Positions 16,280-25,623 of a stretch of DNA of 64,000 nt are shown here, one piece after another. Origin of the DNA: Pseudomonas laurylsulfatiphila (GTDB lineage: Bacteria > Pseudomonadota > Gammaproteobacteria > Pseudomonadales > Pseudomonadaceae). A program made the translations under genes and the position numbers. The notes beneath the pieces are model-generated. The model was not told the DNA's origin and ran no database searches. It saw nothing but the letters and a program-made list of their open reading frames with translations. Every line of letters begins with the position of its first letter. Positions within the stretch are counted from its first letter, which is position 1. Where the stretch lies: contig NZ_NIRS01000008.1 of assembly GCF_002934665.1 (NCBI RefSeq), positions 248,001 through 312,000 of the forward strand, written 5' to 3'.

Positions 16280-17863
16280 TTGAGCGAACTTCTCAACCGC
16301 CGCCTGGCCCTGCTCGGCGAGCGCGCTAACCTCTCTCTGCTCGAACAGTGCCTTCACGGCATCGAACGTGAATGCCTGCGCGTGACCGGCGAAGGTCGCC
16401 TGGCGCAAACGCCGCACCCGGAAGAATTGGGTTCCGCGCTGACCAACGAACAGATCACCACCGACTACTCCGAGTCGCTGCTGGAGTTCATCACTCCGGC
16501 CCTGCCAGACCCGGCGGACACGTTGGCGAGCCTGGACAGCATTCACCGTTTTGCCTACAGCAAGCTCGGCAACGAGTACCTGTGGAGCCCATCGATGCCG
16601 TGCCCGTTGCCGGCCGAGGAAGACATCCCGATCGCCTATTACGGCACGTCCAATATCGGGCAGCTCAAGTACGTGTATCGCAAGGGCCTGGCCCTGCGTT
16701 ACGGCAAGACCATGCAATGCATTGCCGGCATCCACTACAACTTTTCCCTGCCGGAAAAACTCTGGCCGCTGCTCAGGCAGGCCGAAGGCTTTGTCGGCAG
16801 CGACCGCGATTTCCAGTCGTCGTCCTACATCGCGCTGATCCGCAACTTCCGCCGCTACAGCTGGCTGCTGATGTACCTGTTCGGTGCGTCGCCAGCGCTG
16901 GACGCCGGCTTCCTGCGCGGTCGTTCGCACCAGTTGGAACAACTGGACCCGCACACGCTGTACCTGCCGTACGCCACCAGCCTGCGCATGAGCGACCTGG
17001 GTTACCAGAGCAACGCCCAGGCCGGCCTGACGCCGTGCTACAACGATCTGGCCAGCTACACCGACAGCCTGCGCAAAGCGGTGGCCACGCCGTACGCACC
17101 CTATGTCGAAGTCGGCACCCACCAGGATGGCGAGTGGGTACAGCTCAACACCAACATCCTGCAGATCGAAAACGAGTACTACTCCAACATCCGCCCGAAA
17201 CGCGTGACCTACACCGGCGAGCGGCCGATCCAGGCGCTGATGGCCCGGGGCATCCAGTACGTCGAAGTGCGCTGCCTGGACATCAATCCGTTCCTGCCGA
17301 TGGGCATCGACCTTACCGAGTCGCGCTTCCTCGATGCGTTCCTGCTGTACTGCGCGCTCAACGACAGCCCGCTGCTGACCAACACCAGCTGCGGCAACGC
17401 GACCTCGAACTTCCTCAGCGTGGTCAAGGAAGGTCGTCGTCCAGGCCTGCAACTGCAACGCGACGGCCAGCCGGTTGACCTGAAGGAATGGGCCGGTGAG
17501 CTGCTGGAAAAAATCGCTCCGCTGGCGGCGCTGCTCGACCAGAGCCATGGCGGCGATGCCCACAGCAAGGCGCTGGACGCCCAGATGGCCAAGGTCCGGG
17601 ACCCGTCCCTGACGCCGTCGGCCCAGGTGTTGGCGGCCATGGCCGAGCACAAGGAGAGCTTTGCCCAGTTCTCCCTGCGCCAAAGCCAGGCGCATGCCGA
17701 GTTCTTCCGCAGCGAGCCGTTGCCGGCTGAAGAACAAGCGCAGTTTGAAGAGCGAGCGCGTTCATCGCTGGCTCAACAGGCTGAGCTGGAACAGAACGAA
17801 GTCGGTGATTTCGATGTGTTTGTCGGGGCTTACCAGGCGAGCATTCTGGCTATCAGCAACTGA
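16280..17863 (+). CDS. gshA: Glutamate-cysteine ligase
   Basis: 527 residues if started at the TTG at 16280, which has GAAGGA about 8 bases upstream and gives an N-terminus (LSELLNRRLALLG) like that of known Pseudomonas GshA. A GTG at 16265 would add five residues but has no ribosome-binding site. The enzyme joins glutamate and cysteine with ATP, the first and limiting step of glutathione synthesis. Family features include IERECLRVTGEG (ATP/metal-binding Glu), TTDYSESLLEFIT, and the GKTMQCIAGIHYNFS segment. It stands alone, flanked by REP elements. It draws on cysteine, so it relates loosely to the sulfur genes that follow. Confidence 0.95.
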   Translation: MSELLNRRLALLGERANLSLLEQCLHGIERECLRVTGEGRLAQTPHPEELGSALTNEQITTDYSESLLEFITPALPDPADTLASLDSIHRFAYSKLGNEYLWSPSMPCPLPAEEDIPIAYYGTSNIGQLKYVYRKGLALRYGKTMQCIAGIHYNFSLPEKLWPLLRQAEGFVGSDRDFQSSSYIALIRNFRRYSWLLMYLFGASPALDAGFLRGRSHQLEQLDPHTLYLPYATSLRMSDLGYQSNAQAGLTPCYNDLASYTDSLRKAVATPYAPYVEVGTHQDGEWVQLNTNILQIENEYYSNIRPKRVTYTGERPIQALMARGIQYVEVRCLDINPFLPMGIDLTESRFLDAFLLYCALNDSPLLTNTSCGNATSNFLSVVKEGRRPGLQLQRDGQPVDLKEWAGELLEKIAPLAALLDQSHGGDAHSKALDAQMAKVRDPSLTPSAQVLAAMAEHKESFAQFSLRQSQAHAEFFRSEPLPAEEQAQFEERARSSLAQQAELEQNEVGDFDVFVGAYQASILAISN

Positions 17864-17882
17864 AGGTCCTTCGGACCTTATC

Positions 17883-18006
17883 GTCGGAACGCCGCCCGGA
17901 GCAAGCTCGCTCCCACAGGGTTCAATGGTGTTTGCACGATTGTGCTCAGACCGAAGATCCACTGTGGGAGCGAGCTTGCTCGCGATGACCGCGTAGCGGT
18001 CGCTCC
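17883..18006. repeat. REP inverted pair (TGTGGGAGCGAGC family)
   Basis: A reversed copy at about 17897-17919 and a forward copy at about 17972-17997, with short GC-rich palindromic tails. It lies between gshA and tauA. Confidence 0.88.
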
Positions 18007-18028
18007 TCAAGTTTTCCTCTCATAAGCT

Positions 18029-18057
18029 AATTCGAAAAAGTTATTTATTTTCGAATT
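18029..18057. promoter_or_regulatory. Perfect 10-bp inverted repeat upstream of tauA
   Basis: AATTCGAAAA (18029-18038) and TTTTCGAATT (18048-18057) around a 9-base AT-rich spacer. It sits 60 bases before the tauA ATG. A TAGATCATTTAG block follows at 18060-18071. It is a likely regulator binding site for sulfur-starvation control (CysB/Cbl-type or another), but the factor is not identified. Confidence 0.55.
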
Positions 18058-18117
18058 CTTAGATCATTTAGTCTCTTTCTCACGCCGACATTCGGTCGCC
18101 TGACAAGGAGCTTTCTG

Positions 18118-19095
18118 ATGAAACTGACTTTCCCTCTACGCTTGCTGGCGGCCGCAACCCTGGCTACCGCGAGTTTCTTTGCCCAGGCGGCCGACGTCAC
18201 CGTCGCCTACCAGACCACCGTTGACCCGGCGAAAGTCGCCCAGGCCGACGGCGCTTACGAAAAGGCCACCAAGGCCGATATCAGCTGGCGCAAATTCGAC
18301 AACGGTGCCGATATCATCGCCGCCATCGCCTCCGGCGACGTACAGATCGGCTACCTCGGTTCCAGCCCTCTGACCGCTGCAATCACTCGCAAAGTCCCGG
18401 TGGAAACTTTCCTCATTGCCACCCAGATCGGCGCCGCCGAAGCCTTGGTCGCCCGCGACGGCTCCGGGATCAAGACCCCGCAAGACCTGATCGGCAAGAA
18501 AATCGCCGTGCCGTTTGTATCCACCGGCCACTACAGCCTGCTCGCGGCACTGAAGCACTGGAACATCGATCCCTCGAAAGTCACCGTTCTCAACCTGACA
18601 CCACCGGCGATCATCGCCGCCTGGAAACGCGGTGACATCGACGCCACTTACGTGTGGGATCCGGCTCTGGGCGTGGCCAAGGAAAACGGCAAGGTACTGA
18701 TCACCTCCGGTGAACTGGCCAAGTTCGGTGCTCCGACCTTCGATGCCTGGATCGTGCGCAAGGATTTCGCCGAGAAGCATCCGGAGATCGTCACCGCGTT
18801 CGCCAAAGTGACCCTCGACGCCTACGCCGACTACCGCAAAGACCCACAAGCCTGGCTCGCCAACCAGGGCAACGTCGACAAGCTTGTAAAACTGTCCGGC
18901 GCCAAGGCCAGCGATATTCCGCTGCTACTGCAAGGCAACGTCTACCCACTGGCGGCTGACCAGGTGCTCACCCTCGGCGCGCCGACCACCAAAGCCATCA
19001 CCGACACCGCGGCGTTCCTCAAGGAACAAGGCAAGGTCGAGGCCGTGTTGCCGGACTACGCGCCGTACGTCAGCGCCAAGTTCATCACCAATTGA
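18118..19095 (+). CDS. tauA: Taurine ABC transporter, periplasmic binding protein
   Basis: 325 residues with a signal peptide (MKLTFPLRLLAAATLATA, cleavage after about AQA at residue 24). The mature part is a type 2 periplasmic binding protein of the SsuA/TauA family: VTVAYQTTVDPAKVAQADG, IGYLGSSPLTAAITR, and DATYVWDPAL. It captures taurine for import through TauBC when sulfate is scarce. It is the first gene of tauABC(D), with a good AAGGAG site upstream of the ATG. Confidence 0.94.
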   Translation: MKLTFPLRLLAAATLATASFFAQAADVTVAYQTTVDPAKVAQADGAYEKATKADISWRKFDNGADIIAAIASGDVQIGYLGSSPLTAAITRKVPVETFLIATQIGAAEALVARDGSGIKTPQDLIGKKIAVPFVSTGHYSLLAALKHWNIDPSKVTVLNLTPPAIIAAWKRGDIDATYVWDPALGVAKENGKVLITSGELAKFGAPTFDAWIVRKDFAEKHPEIVTAFAKVTLDAYADYRKDPQAWLANQGNVDKLVKLSGAKASDIPLLLQGNVYPLAADQVLTLGAPTTKAITDTAAFLKEQGKVEAVLPDYAPYVSAKFITN

Positions 19096-19111
19096 TCGGG
19101 AGTTGACTGCG

Positions 19112-19906
19112 ATGGCTTTGCTACAGCTGGAGCGCATCAGCGCACAGTACCCCGGCAACCCGGAACCGGTGTTGGCGGATATCTCCCTGAGCCTGGGGCC
19201 CCGGCAATTGTTGGTCGCCCTCGGCCCGTCCGGCAGTGGCAAGACTTCGCTGTTGAACCTGATTGCCGGTTTCGTCGACCCCAGCGCCGGGCGCATCACC
19301 CTCGACGGCGTGCCGGTCAAAGGCCCGAGCGCCGAACGTGGCGTGGTGTTCCAGGACGACGCGCTGCTGCCCTGGCAAGACGTGCTGGCGAACGTCGGCT
19401 TCGGCCTGGAACTGGCCGGTATTGCCCGGGACAAACGCGAAGCTCGTGCCCGGGAAATGCTCGCCCTGGTCGATCTTTCCGGTTTTGAACAACGCCGCAT
19501 CTGGCAGCTCTCGGGCGGCCAGAAGCAGCGTGTCGGCCTGGCCCGCGCGCTCGCCGCCGACCCGCGCGTGTTGCTGATGGACGAACCTTTCGGCGCCCTC
19601 GACGCCTTCACCCGCGAGCAGATGCAGGAACTGTTGCTGCAAGTCTGGCAACGCACCGCCAAGCCGGTGTTCCTGATTACCCACGACATCGAAGAAGCCG
19701 TGTTCCTCGCCACCGACCTGATTCTGTTGGCGCCGAACCCGGGGCAAATCGTCGAGCGCCTGAGCCTCGACTTCGGTCAACGTTATGCCGCCGGTGAGTC
19801 GGCCCGCTCAATCAAATCCGATCCGCGTTTTATCGAAACCCGCGAACACGTACTCGCCAAAGTGTTCTCCCAACGCAGTGCCGCCCAGCGGCAGGAGCGC
19901 GCATGA
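19112..19906 (+). CDS. tauB: Taurine ABC transporter, ATP-binding protein
   Basis: 264 residues from the ATG at 19112, which has GGGAG nine bases upstream; the in-frame TTG at 19103 is too close to that site. Walker A is GPSGSGKTS, the Q-loop is VVFQDDALLPW, the ABC signature is LSGGQKQRVGLARAL, Walker B is VLLMDEPFGALD, and the H-loop is ITHDIEEAVF. It powers taurine import and is coupled to tauC by an ATGA overlap. Confidence 0.95.
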   Translation: MALLQLERISAQYPGNPEPVLADISLSLGPRQLLVALGPSGSGKTSLLNLIAGFVDPSAGRITLDGVPVKGPSAERGVVFQDDALLPWQDVLANVGFGLELAGIARDKREARAREMLALVDLSGFEQRRIWQLSGGQKQRVGLARALAADPRVLLMDEPFGALDAFTREQMQELLLQVWQRTAKPVFLITHDIEEAVFLATDLILLAPNPGQIVERLSLDFGQRYAAGESARSIKSDPRFIETREHVLAKVFSQRSAAQRQERA

Positions 19907-20736
19907 GCAGTTACGAAATTCCCGTCGCCGCGATCAAGCCAGGCACTCCTGTGCCGGCGGCACGACGCCGCTTGAGCACTCGCTGGATCAGCGTGCTGAC
20001 ACTGGCCGCGCTCATTGTCATTTGGTGGGCCGTGACCGCGACCGGCTTGATCGAGCCGCTGTTCCTGCCGCCACCCTCCGCCGTGCTGCAAAAAGGCTGG
20101 CTGCTGGCAACCTCGGGTTACATGGACTCAACCCTGTGGCAGCACCTCGGCGCGAGCCTGAGCCGCATCGGCCTGGGCCTCGGCTTTGCGATACTCACCG
20201 CCGTACCGGTGGGCATCGCCATCGGCGCCAACCGTATCGCCCGTGGCGTGCTCGACCCGCTGATCGAGTTCTACCGACCCATTCCACCGCTGGCCTACCT
20301 GCCGTTGATCGTGATCTGGTGCGGTATCGGCGAACTGTCGAAAGTGCTGCTGATCTACCTGGCGATCTTCGCCCCGATTGCCATCGCCACCGCCACCGGC
20401 GTGCGCACGGTCGACCCGGCCAAACTGCGTGCCGCGCAGTCGTTGGGTGCCACTCGCGCACAGTTGATCCGTCACGTGATTTTGCCGAGTGCCTTGCCGG
20501 ACATTCTGACCGGGGTGCGCATTGGCCTCGGTGTCGGTTGGTCGACCCTGGTCGCTGCCGAATTGATCGCCGCCACCAGCGGTCTTGGCTTTATGGTGCA
20601 GTCCGCCGCGCAGTTCCTGGTCACCGATGTGGTGGTCCTGGGGATTCTGGTGATCGCACTGATCGCCTTTGCAATGGAGCTGGGCCTGCGCGCCCTGCAA
20701 CGCAAACTGGTGCCATGGCACGGCCAGGCCCACTGA
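19903..20736 (+). CDS. tauC: Taurine ABC transporter, permease
   Basis: 277 residues, a polytopic inner-membrane protein with about six helices. The EAA loop that contacts TauB is visible as AAQSLGATRAQLIRHVILPSALPDILTGVRIGLG (cited in part: LGATRAQLIRHVILPSALP). It overlaps tauB by four bases. tauD follows only after a REP pair of about 145 bases in total, so tauD may be expressed less than or separately from tauABC. Confidence 0.95.
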   Translation: MSSYEIPVAAIKPGTPVPAARRRLSTRWISVLTLAALIVIWWAVTATGLIEPLFLPPPSAVLQKGWLLATSGYMDSTLWQHLGASLSRIGLGLGFAILTAVPVGIAIGANRIARGVLDPLIEFYRPIPPLAYLPLIVIWCGIGELSKVLLIYLAIFAPIAIATATGVRTVDPAKLRAAQSLGATRAQLIRHVILPSALPDILTGVRIGLGVGWSTLVAAELIAATSGLGFMVQSAAQFLVTDVVVLGILVIALIAFAMELGLRALQRKLVPWHGQAH

Positions 20737-20755
20737 ATAATTGCCCTGTGAGTAC

Positions 20756-20847
20756 CCTGTGGGAGCGAGCTTGCTCGCGATGGCGGTTGCACGTTCAACA
20801 CTTGTGTCGCCTGACAGTCCGCTATCGCGAGCAAGCTCGCTCCCACA
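20756..20847. repeat. REP inverted pair inside the tau operon
   Basis: CCCTGTGGGAGCGAGCTTGC forward and its reverse complement to 20847, separating tauC from tauD. Confidence 0.92.
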
Positions 20848-20880
20848 AAAGCTCGACACCCCGGATCAATGAGAACCACC

Positions 20881-21723
20881 ATGAGCCACCCAACCATTGT
20901 CCCCTTAAGCTCGGCCCTCGGCGCGCAAATCAGCGGCGTCGACATCAGCCAGCCGCTGAGCGCGGAACAACGCGACGCCATCGAACAGGCCCTGCTCAAG
21001 CATCAGGTCCTGTTCTTTCGCGACCAGCCGATCACGCCACAGCAACAGGCGCGATTCGCCGCGAATTTCGGCGACCTGCACATTCACCCGATCTACCCCA
21101 ATGTGCCGGAACAGCCGGAAGTGCTGATCCTCGACACCGCCGTCACCGACGTGCGCGATAACGCGATCTGGCACACCGACGTGACCTTCCTGCCGACCCC
21201 GGCCATGGGCGCGGTGCTCAGCGCCAAGCTGCTGCCGGAGTTTGGCGGCGACACCTTGTGGGCCAGTGGAATTGCCGCGTATGAAGCCCTCTCGGCGCCG
21301 ATGAAAACCTTGCTCGAAGGCCTGACCGCCACCCACGATTTCACCCGTTCGTTCCCGCTGGAGCGCTATGGCAACACGCCCGAAGCGTTGGCCCAGTGGG
21401 AGGAAGCACGGCGCAAGAATCCGCCCCTGTCGCACCCGGTGATCCGCACACACCCGGTGAGCGGTCGCCGCTCGCTGTTCGTCAACGAAGGCTTCACCTC
21501 GAAGATCAACGAATTGTCGGAAACCGAAAGCGAGGCGATTCTGAAGTTTCTGTTTGCCCACGCCACGCGGCCCGAATTCACCATTCGCTGGCGCTGGCAG
21601 CAGGATGACATCGCGTTCTGGGACAACCGCGTGACCCAGCATTACGCGGTGGATGATTACCGGCCGGCGCGGCGGGTGATGCAGCGGGCGACGGTGTTGG
21701 GGGACGTGCCGTTTTTCCGATAA
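20881..21723 (+). CDS. tauD: Taurine dioxygenase
   Basis: 280 residues from the ATG at 20881; a second ATG at 20869 would add four residues. TauD is an Fe(II)/2-oxoglutarate dioxygenase that hydroxylates taurine, releasing sulfite and aminoacetaldehyde. The facial triad is His98-x-Asp100 (IWHTDVTF) and His254 (QHYAVDDY), with the 2-oxoglutarate Arg269 in RRVMQRATV. Typical family segments FFRDQP and GGDTLWASG are present. It completes the taurine pathway begun by TauABC and acts in the cytoplasm. Confidence 0.94.
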   Translation: MSHPTIVPLSSALGAQISGVDISQPLSAEQRDAIEQALLKHQVLFFRDQPITPQQQARFAANFGDLHIHPIYPNVPEQPEVLILDTAVTDVRDNAIWHTDVTFLPTPAMGAVLSAKLLPEFGGDTLWASGIAAYEALSAPMKTLLEGLTATHDFTRSFPLERYGNTPEALAQWEEARRKNPPLSHPVIRTHPVSGRRSLFVNEGFTSKINELSETESEAILKFLFAHATRPEFTIRWRWQQDDIAFWDNRVTQHYAVDDYRPARRVMQRATVLGDVPFFR

Positions 21724-21743
21724 GCCGACTGCTGCGCAGTCGA

Positions 21744-21819
21744 TCGCTGGCAAGCCAGCTCCTACAAACGCGATCCGTTGTAGGAGCGGGCTTGCCGGCG
21801 ATGCGGTCCGCAGGACCGC
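21744..21819. repeat. REP inverted pair (GGCTTGCCAGC type) with GC hairpin tail
   Basis: ATCGCTGGCAAGCCAGCTCC reversed copy and TTGTAGGAGCGGGCTTGCCG forward copy, followed by a GCGGTCC/GGACCGC hairpin. It lies between convergent tauD and the aldo-keto reductase gene. Confidence 0.85.
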
Positions 21820-21828
21820 CCGGTGCGC

Positions 21829-22866
21829 TTACTCAGCCGTCGAAGGCTTCTCCCAAAGATTGATCCCGCCCTCCTGGGCAAACCGGTCAATCTCCGCCAG
21901 TTCCTCTGCACTGAAGCTCAGGTTCTTCAACGCCCCGACGTTCTCGATGATCTGCTCCGGCCGGCTCGCGCCAATCAATGCCGAAGTGACCCGTGGATCG
22001 CGCAGGGTCCAGGCCAGCGCCAGTTGCGCCAGGCTCTGGCCACGACGTTTGGCGATTTCGTTGAGTGCGCGCACCTGGGCGATGTTGGCCTCGGACAAGT
22101 GCGATGCCTGCAACGAACCACCACCCGGACGATTGACCCGCGCATCCGCCGGCACGCCGTTGAGGTACTTGTCGGTCAGCAATCCCTGCGCCAGCGGCGT
22201 GAACGCAATCACGCCCGTGCCGAGTTCGTCAGTGGTGTCCAGCAGGTCTTTTTCCACCCAGCGATTGAGCAGGTTGTAGGCCGGTTGGTGGATCAGCAGC
22301 GGGACTTTCCACTCTTTGAGCAACGCCGCCATTTCGCGGGTCTTCACCCCGGAATAAGACGAGATGCCGATGTACAACGCCTTGCCCTGCTGCACCGCGG
22401 TGGCCAGCGCACTGGCGGTTTCTTCCAGTGGCGTGTCCGGGTCAAAACGGTGGGAATAGAAGATGTCGACATAGTCCACGCCCAAGCGCTGCAGGCTCTG
22501 GTCGAGGCTGGCCAGCACATACTTGCGCGAACCGCCGCCCTGACCGTAAGGCCCCGGCCACATGTCCCAACCGGCCTTGCTGGAGATGATCAACTCGTCG
22601 CGGTACTGCTTGAAGTCTTCACGCAGCAAACGGCCGAAGTTGATTTCGGCGCTGCCATAGGGCGGGCCGTAGTTGTTGGCCAGGTCGAAATGGTTGATCC
22701 CCAGATCGAACGCCGTGCGCAACAACGCGCGCTGGGTATCGATCGGCGTGCTATCGCCGAAGTTGTGCCACAGGCCCAACGACAGCGCAGGCAGCACCAG
22801 GCCGCTGCGGCCCACGCGGCGGTAAGGGATGGAGTCGTAGCGGTTTTCGGCAGCGGTGTAAGTCAT
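21829..22866 (-). CDS. gpr: L-glyceraldehyde 3-phosphate reductase-type aldo-keto reductase
   Basis: 345 residues, highly similar in pattern to E. coli YghZ (Gpr). An NADPH-dependent aldo-keto reductase (AKR14/Kv-beta-like) that can reduce L-glyceraldehyde 3-phosphate and methylglyoxal-like aldehydes. The catalytic tetrad is Asp61, Tyr67 (FDLANNYGPP), Lys97 (IISSKAG) and His139 (FYSHRFD). The cofactor segment is SALIGASRPEQ. It is a lone gene divergent from a small membrane protein gene. No link to the sulfur genes is apparent. Confidence 0.9.
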   Translation of the reverse strand: MTYTAAENRYDSIPYRRVGRSGLVLPALSLGLWHNFGDSTPIDTQRALLRTAFDLGINHFDLANNYGPPYGSAEINFGRLLREDFKQYRDELIISSKAGWDMWPGPYGQGGGSRKYVLASLDQSLQRLGVDYVDIFYSHRFDPDTPLEETASALATAVQQGKALYIGISSYSGVKTREMAALLKEWKVPLLIHQPAYNLLNRWVEKDLLDTTDELGTGVIAFTPLAQGLLTDKYLNGVPADARVNRPGGGSLQASHLSEANIAQVRALNEIAKRRGQSLAQLALAWTLRDPRVTSALIGASRPEQIIENVGALKNLSFSAEELAEIDRFAQEGGINLWEKPSTAE

Positions 22867-23102
22867 CGAATCCTCTCTTGTCTATCTTGAATCTGGTATC
22901 GACTGCTTCGCCAGTCGCCCAGCATACGCCCGGACGGACACCAGAAAACCCGGGATTCGACTAAATGCTGAAACGTTTCACAGAAATTTAATCTGCCCGG
23001 AGAATTCAACAAAACCGCGACAGGCTTGCGTGATCCGGGCCGACAGGAACACAGTCGCCAAAGCAACGAAGAAGCGATAACGATCGCAAGGATGGAAGAG
23101 CC

Positions 23103-23363
23103 ATGCACACCACCATCATCATCACCTTCGGCCTGGTCCTGCTCGCGATGATGCTGTTCATCGGCGAGAAACTCGGCTTCAGCCGCCAGACACTCACCTA
23201 CAGTTTCGTGATCCTGTGGCTGGCGCTGACGGTGATCAATGGCGCCATCGGCGTGGTGACCGCCGGCCAGTCGTTGAGTACGGAACTGGGGATCGGCACG
23301 ATGGTGTTCAGCATCCCGGTGGCGGCGCTGGTGTTGTTCATGGTGCTGAGCGCCGAGAGCTGA
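23103..23363 (+). CDS. Small inner-membrane protein of unknown function
   Basis: 86 residues from the ATG at 23103 with GGAAGAG upstream. Three hydrophobic stretches are visible (about residues 4-20, 33-52 and 65-83), suggesting two or three membrane helices. The short linker includes GEKLGFSRQTL. No motif or family is recognised. It converges on betT with a 24-base gap, and nothing in its context gives a role. Confidence 0.65.
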   Translation: MHTTIIITFGLVLLAMMLFIGEKLGFSRQTLTYSFVILWLALTVINGAIGVVTAGQSLSTELGIGTMVFSIPVAALVLFMVLSAES

Positions 23364-23387
23364 AAAGCCCCGGCGCCCTGCCCGCGA

Positions 23388-25382
23388 TCAACGCACCAGA
23401 TGCAGGAACTGCATGTGCCGCTCGTACTGGTCGAGGATGTCGTTGATGATCTGTTCCTTGGTGTAGCCCACCAGGTCGTAGTCCTGGCTGCCCTCGCTCA
23501 AATGCACTTCGGCCCGGTAGTAACGGCGATTGTTGAGTTGCTTGGAACCCATGCCGCCACGGGCAAACGAGGGCGTGAAATAGCCGCGCATCTGCACCTG
23601 ATAAACGAACGGATGCTGATCGCCGTGGCCGATTTCCAGGCTGACGCTGTCATGGGCCGGGTCCGGGTGCATCACCACGTGCAGCCCCTTTTCGCGGAAC
23701 ACCGCCGACACTTCCTCAATGGCCGGTCGCACCGTCGTATCGAGGAAGCGATAAACCTCGTCGCGCGACGGGAAATGCACGGCCTGGCTAAGGCGTTGCC
23801 GCCAGCCGCCGCGTCGTGACCCGGACACAGGCGCCAACGAATGCATCTGCGCAATTTGCTTCTGCGACTCCAGATAAAACGCCTTGTGCAGACCCCACAT
23901 CATCAACAGCAAGATCAGCGAGAATGGCAACGAAGTGAGGACCACCGCCGACTTCAACGCATCGATGCTGCCGGAAAACAGCAGCGCGCTGGTCACCAGA
24001 GCGGTCATTGCGCCCCAGAACACCCGCAGCCATTTCGGCCCGTCTTCATCGGGATTGCCGCCCTTGGCGGACAGTGTCGACAGCACCACCGTGCCTGAGT
24101 CGGCGGAGGTGACGAAGAACACAAAGCTGATGAACACCGTCACCGCGATGACGGTTTTGCTCCACGGGTAGGTTTCCAGCAGCAGGTAGAGCGTCATCGA
24201 CGGATTGTCGATAGCCGACATGCCGAGCGCGCTCATGCCGTGGTTGAGCACTTGATCGATGGCGCTGTTGCCGAAGATCGACATCCACGCCAGGGTGAAG
24301 CCGAGCGGAATCAGCAACACGCCGAAGACGAATTCGCGGATGGTGCGGCCACGGGAAATCCGCGCGATGAACAAGCCCACGAATGGCGACCATGCGATCC
24401 ACCAGGCCCAATAAAACACAGTCCAGCCGCCCAGCCAGTCGCTGGGTTTGTCGTAGGCGTAGAGGTCGAAACTCTTCATCGGCAAGGCGCCGAGGTAATC
24501 GCCGAGGTTCTGAATCAGGGTGTTGAGCAAGTGCTGCGTGGGGCCGGCAAACAACACGAACAGCAACAGTGCACAAGCCAGCAGCATGTTGATGTCGGAC
24601 ATGACCCGCACGCCCTTGTCGACGCCCGACACCGCAACGATGATCGCCGCGCCCATCATCAGGGTGATCAGGCCGACCTGAACCCACTGGGTGTGGGCGA
24701 TGCCGAACAGGAAATCGAGGCCCGAATTGAGGTGTAACACGCCAAAGCCCATGTCCGCACCGAGGCCGAACACCGTGGCGATGATGCCGAAGCCATCCAC
24801 CGCGTAGCCGATGGGGCCATTGATGCGCTTGCCGATCAGCGGATACAGCGCCGAGCGCAGGGCCAGCGGCAGGTTGTGGCGATAGGCGAAATAGGCCAGC
24901 GCCATACCGACAAAGGCGAACACGCCCCAGCCATGCAGGCCCCAGTGCAGAAACAGTATCTGCATCGCCTGACGCGCCGCATCCGCCGTGCCGGCCTCGC
25001 CTTGCGGCGGCTGCAGCATGTGGGTCAACGGTTCGGACACACAGAAGAAAAACAGGGTGATGCTGATCCCCGCGGCGAACAGCATGCCGGCCCATGACAA
25101 ATAGCTGAATTCGGGCTCGTCGTGGTCGGCACCGAGCTTGATCTTGCCGTAGCCGGACAAGGCGGTGACCACCACGAAGACCAGATACAGCGTCATCGCC
25201 AGCAGGTAATACCAGCCAACCGTGTTGGCCGCCCAGTTTTGCGCCGCCAGCAACCAGGCACCGGCCTGCTCGGGCATGGCGATGACAACGACACCAAACA
25301 ACAGAATGAAACTCGCCGAGAACCAGAACACCGGCGGATTCATGCGGACCAGGCCGCTTGGAGGGATGGACGATGCACTCAT
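23388..25382 (-). CDS. betT: BCCT-family choline/glycine betaine transporter BetT
   Basis: 664 residues: about twelve membrane helices to residue 520 or so, then a long cytoplasmic C-terminal domain of about 130 residues, a hallmark of BetT-type osmoregulated carriers. The BCCT substrate-site region is seen in FYWAWWIAWSPFVGLFIARIS, given here in part as WAWWIAWSPFVG. The tail has VYRFLDTTVRPAIEEV and DIVDQYERH-like elements. It imports choline or betaine with H+ or Na+. A 28-bp palindrome of the BetI operator type lies about 95 bases upstream, supporting choline-responsive control. betI/betA/betB are not in the window. Confidence 0.9.
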   Translation of the reverse strand: MSASSIPPSGLVRMNPPVFWFSASFILLFGVVVIAMPEQAGAWLLAAQNWAANTVGWYYLLAMTLYLVFVVVTALSGYGKIKLGADHDEPEFSYLSWAGMLFAAGISITLFFFCVSEPLTHMLQPPQGEAGTADAARQAMQILFLHWGLHGWGVFAFVGMALAYFAYRHNLPLALRSALYPLIGKRINGPIGYAVDGFGIIATVFGLGADMGFGVLHLNSGLDFLFGIAHTQWVQVGLITLMMGAAIIVAVSGVDKGVRVMSDINMLLACALLLFVLFAGPTQHLLNTLIQNLGDYLGALPMKSFDLYAYDKPSDWLGGWTVFYWAWWIAWSPFVGLFIARISRGRTIREFVFGVLLIPLGFTLAWMSIFGNSAIDQVLNHGMSALGMSAIDNPSMTLYLLLETYPWSKTVIAVTVFISFVFFVTSADSGTVVLSTLSAKGGNPDEDGPKWLRVFWGAMTALVTSALLFSGSIDALKSAVVLTSLPFSLILLLMMWGLHKAFYLESQKQIAQMHSLAPVSGSRRGGWRQRLSQAVHFPSRDEVYRFLDTTVRPAIEEVSAVFREKGLHVVMHPDPAHDSVSLEIGHGDQHPFVYQVQMRGYFTPSFARGGMGSKQLNNRRYYRAEVHLSEGSQDYDLVGYTKEQIINDILDQYERHMQFLHLVR

Positions 25383-25475
25383 GTACGGTGCACCTCGAAG
25401 GGGTAAAACGTGGCTGTAGAAATCGGACTCAGCAAAGGCAAGCCTCCTGTTGTGAGCGGGCGGCGAACCACCGGT

Positions 25476-25503
25476 TTAACTTGAATGAACGTTCAAGTTA
25501 AAC
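25476..25503. promoter_or_regulatory. Probable BetI operator upstream of betT
   Basis: Perfect 11-bp arms TTTAACTTGAA (25476-25486) and TTCAAGTTAAA (25493-25503) around TGAACG. The TTGAATGAACGTTCAA core matches the inverted-repeat type bound by the TetR-family choline-sensing repressor BetI. It sits on the promoter side of betT. Confidence 0.7.
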
Positions 25504-25623
25504 ATGGATAGGGGGCTAAGGACTAATCGCAGGGCTCGGCGGTAGTGGTTGTACGCTAGCTCAAGCAAGAGGTTGACGCGGGATTGGATCAGGGCCACTG
25601 GCTCGATTCGGCTTGAAATCCAA

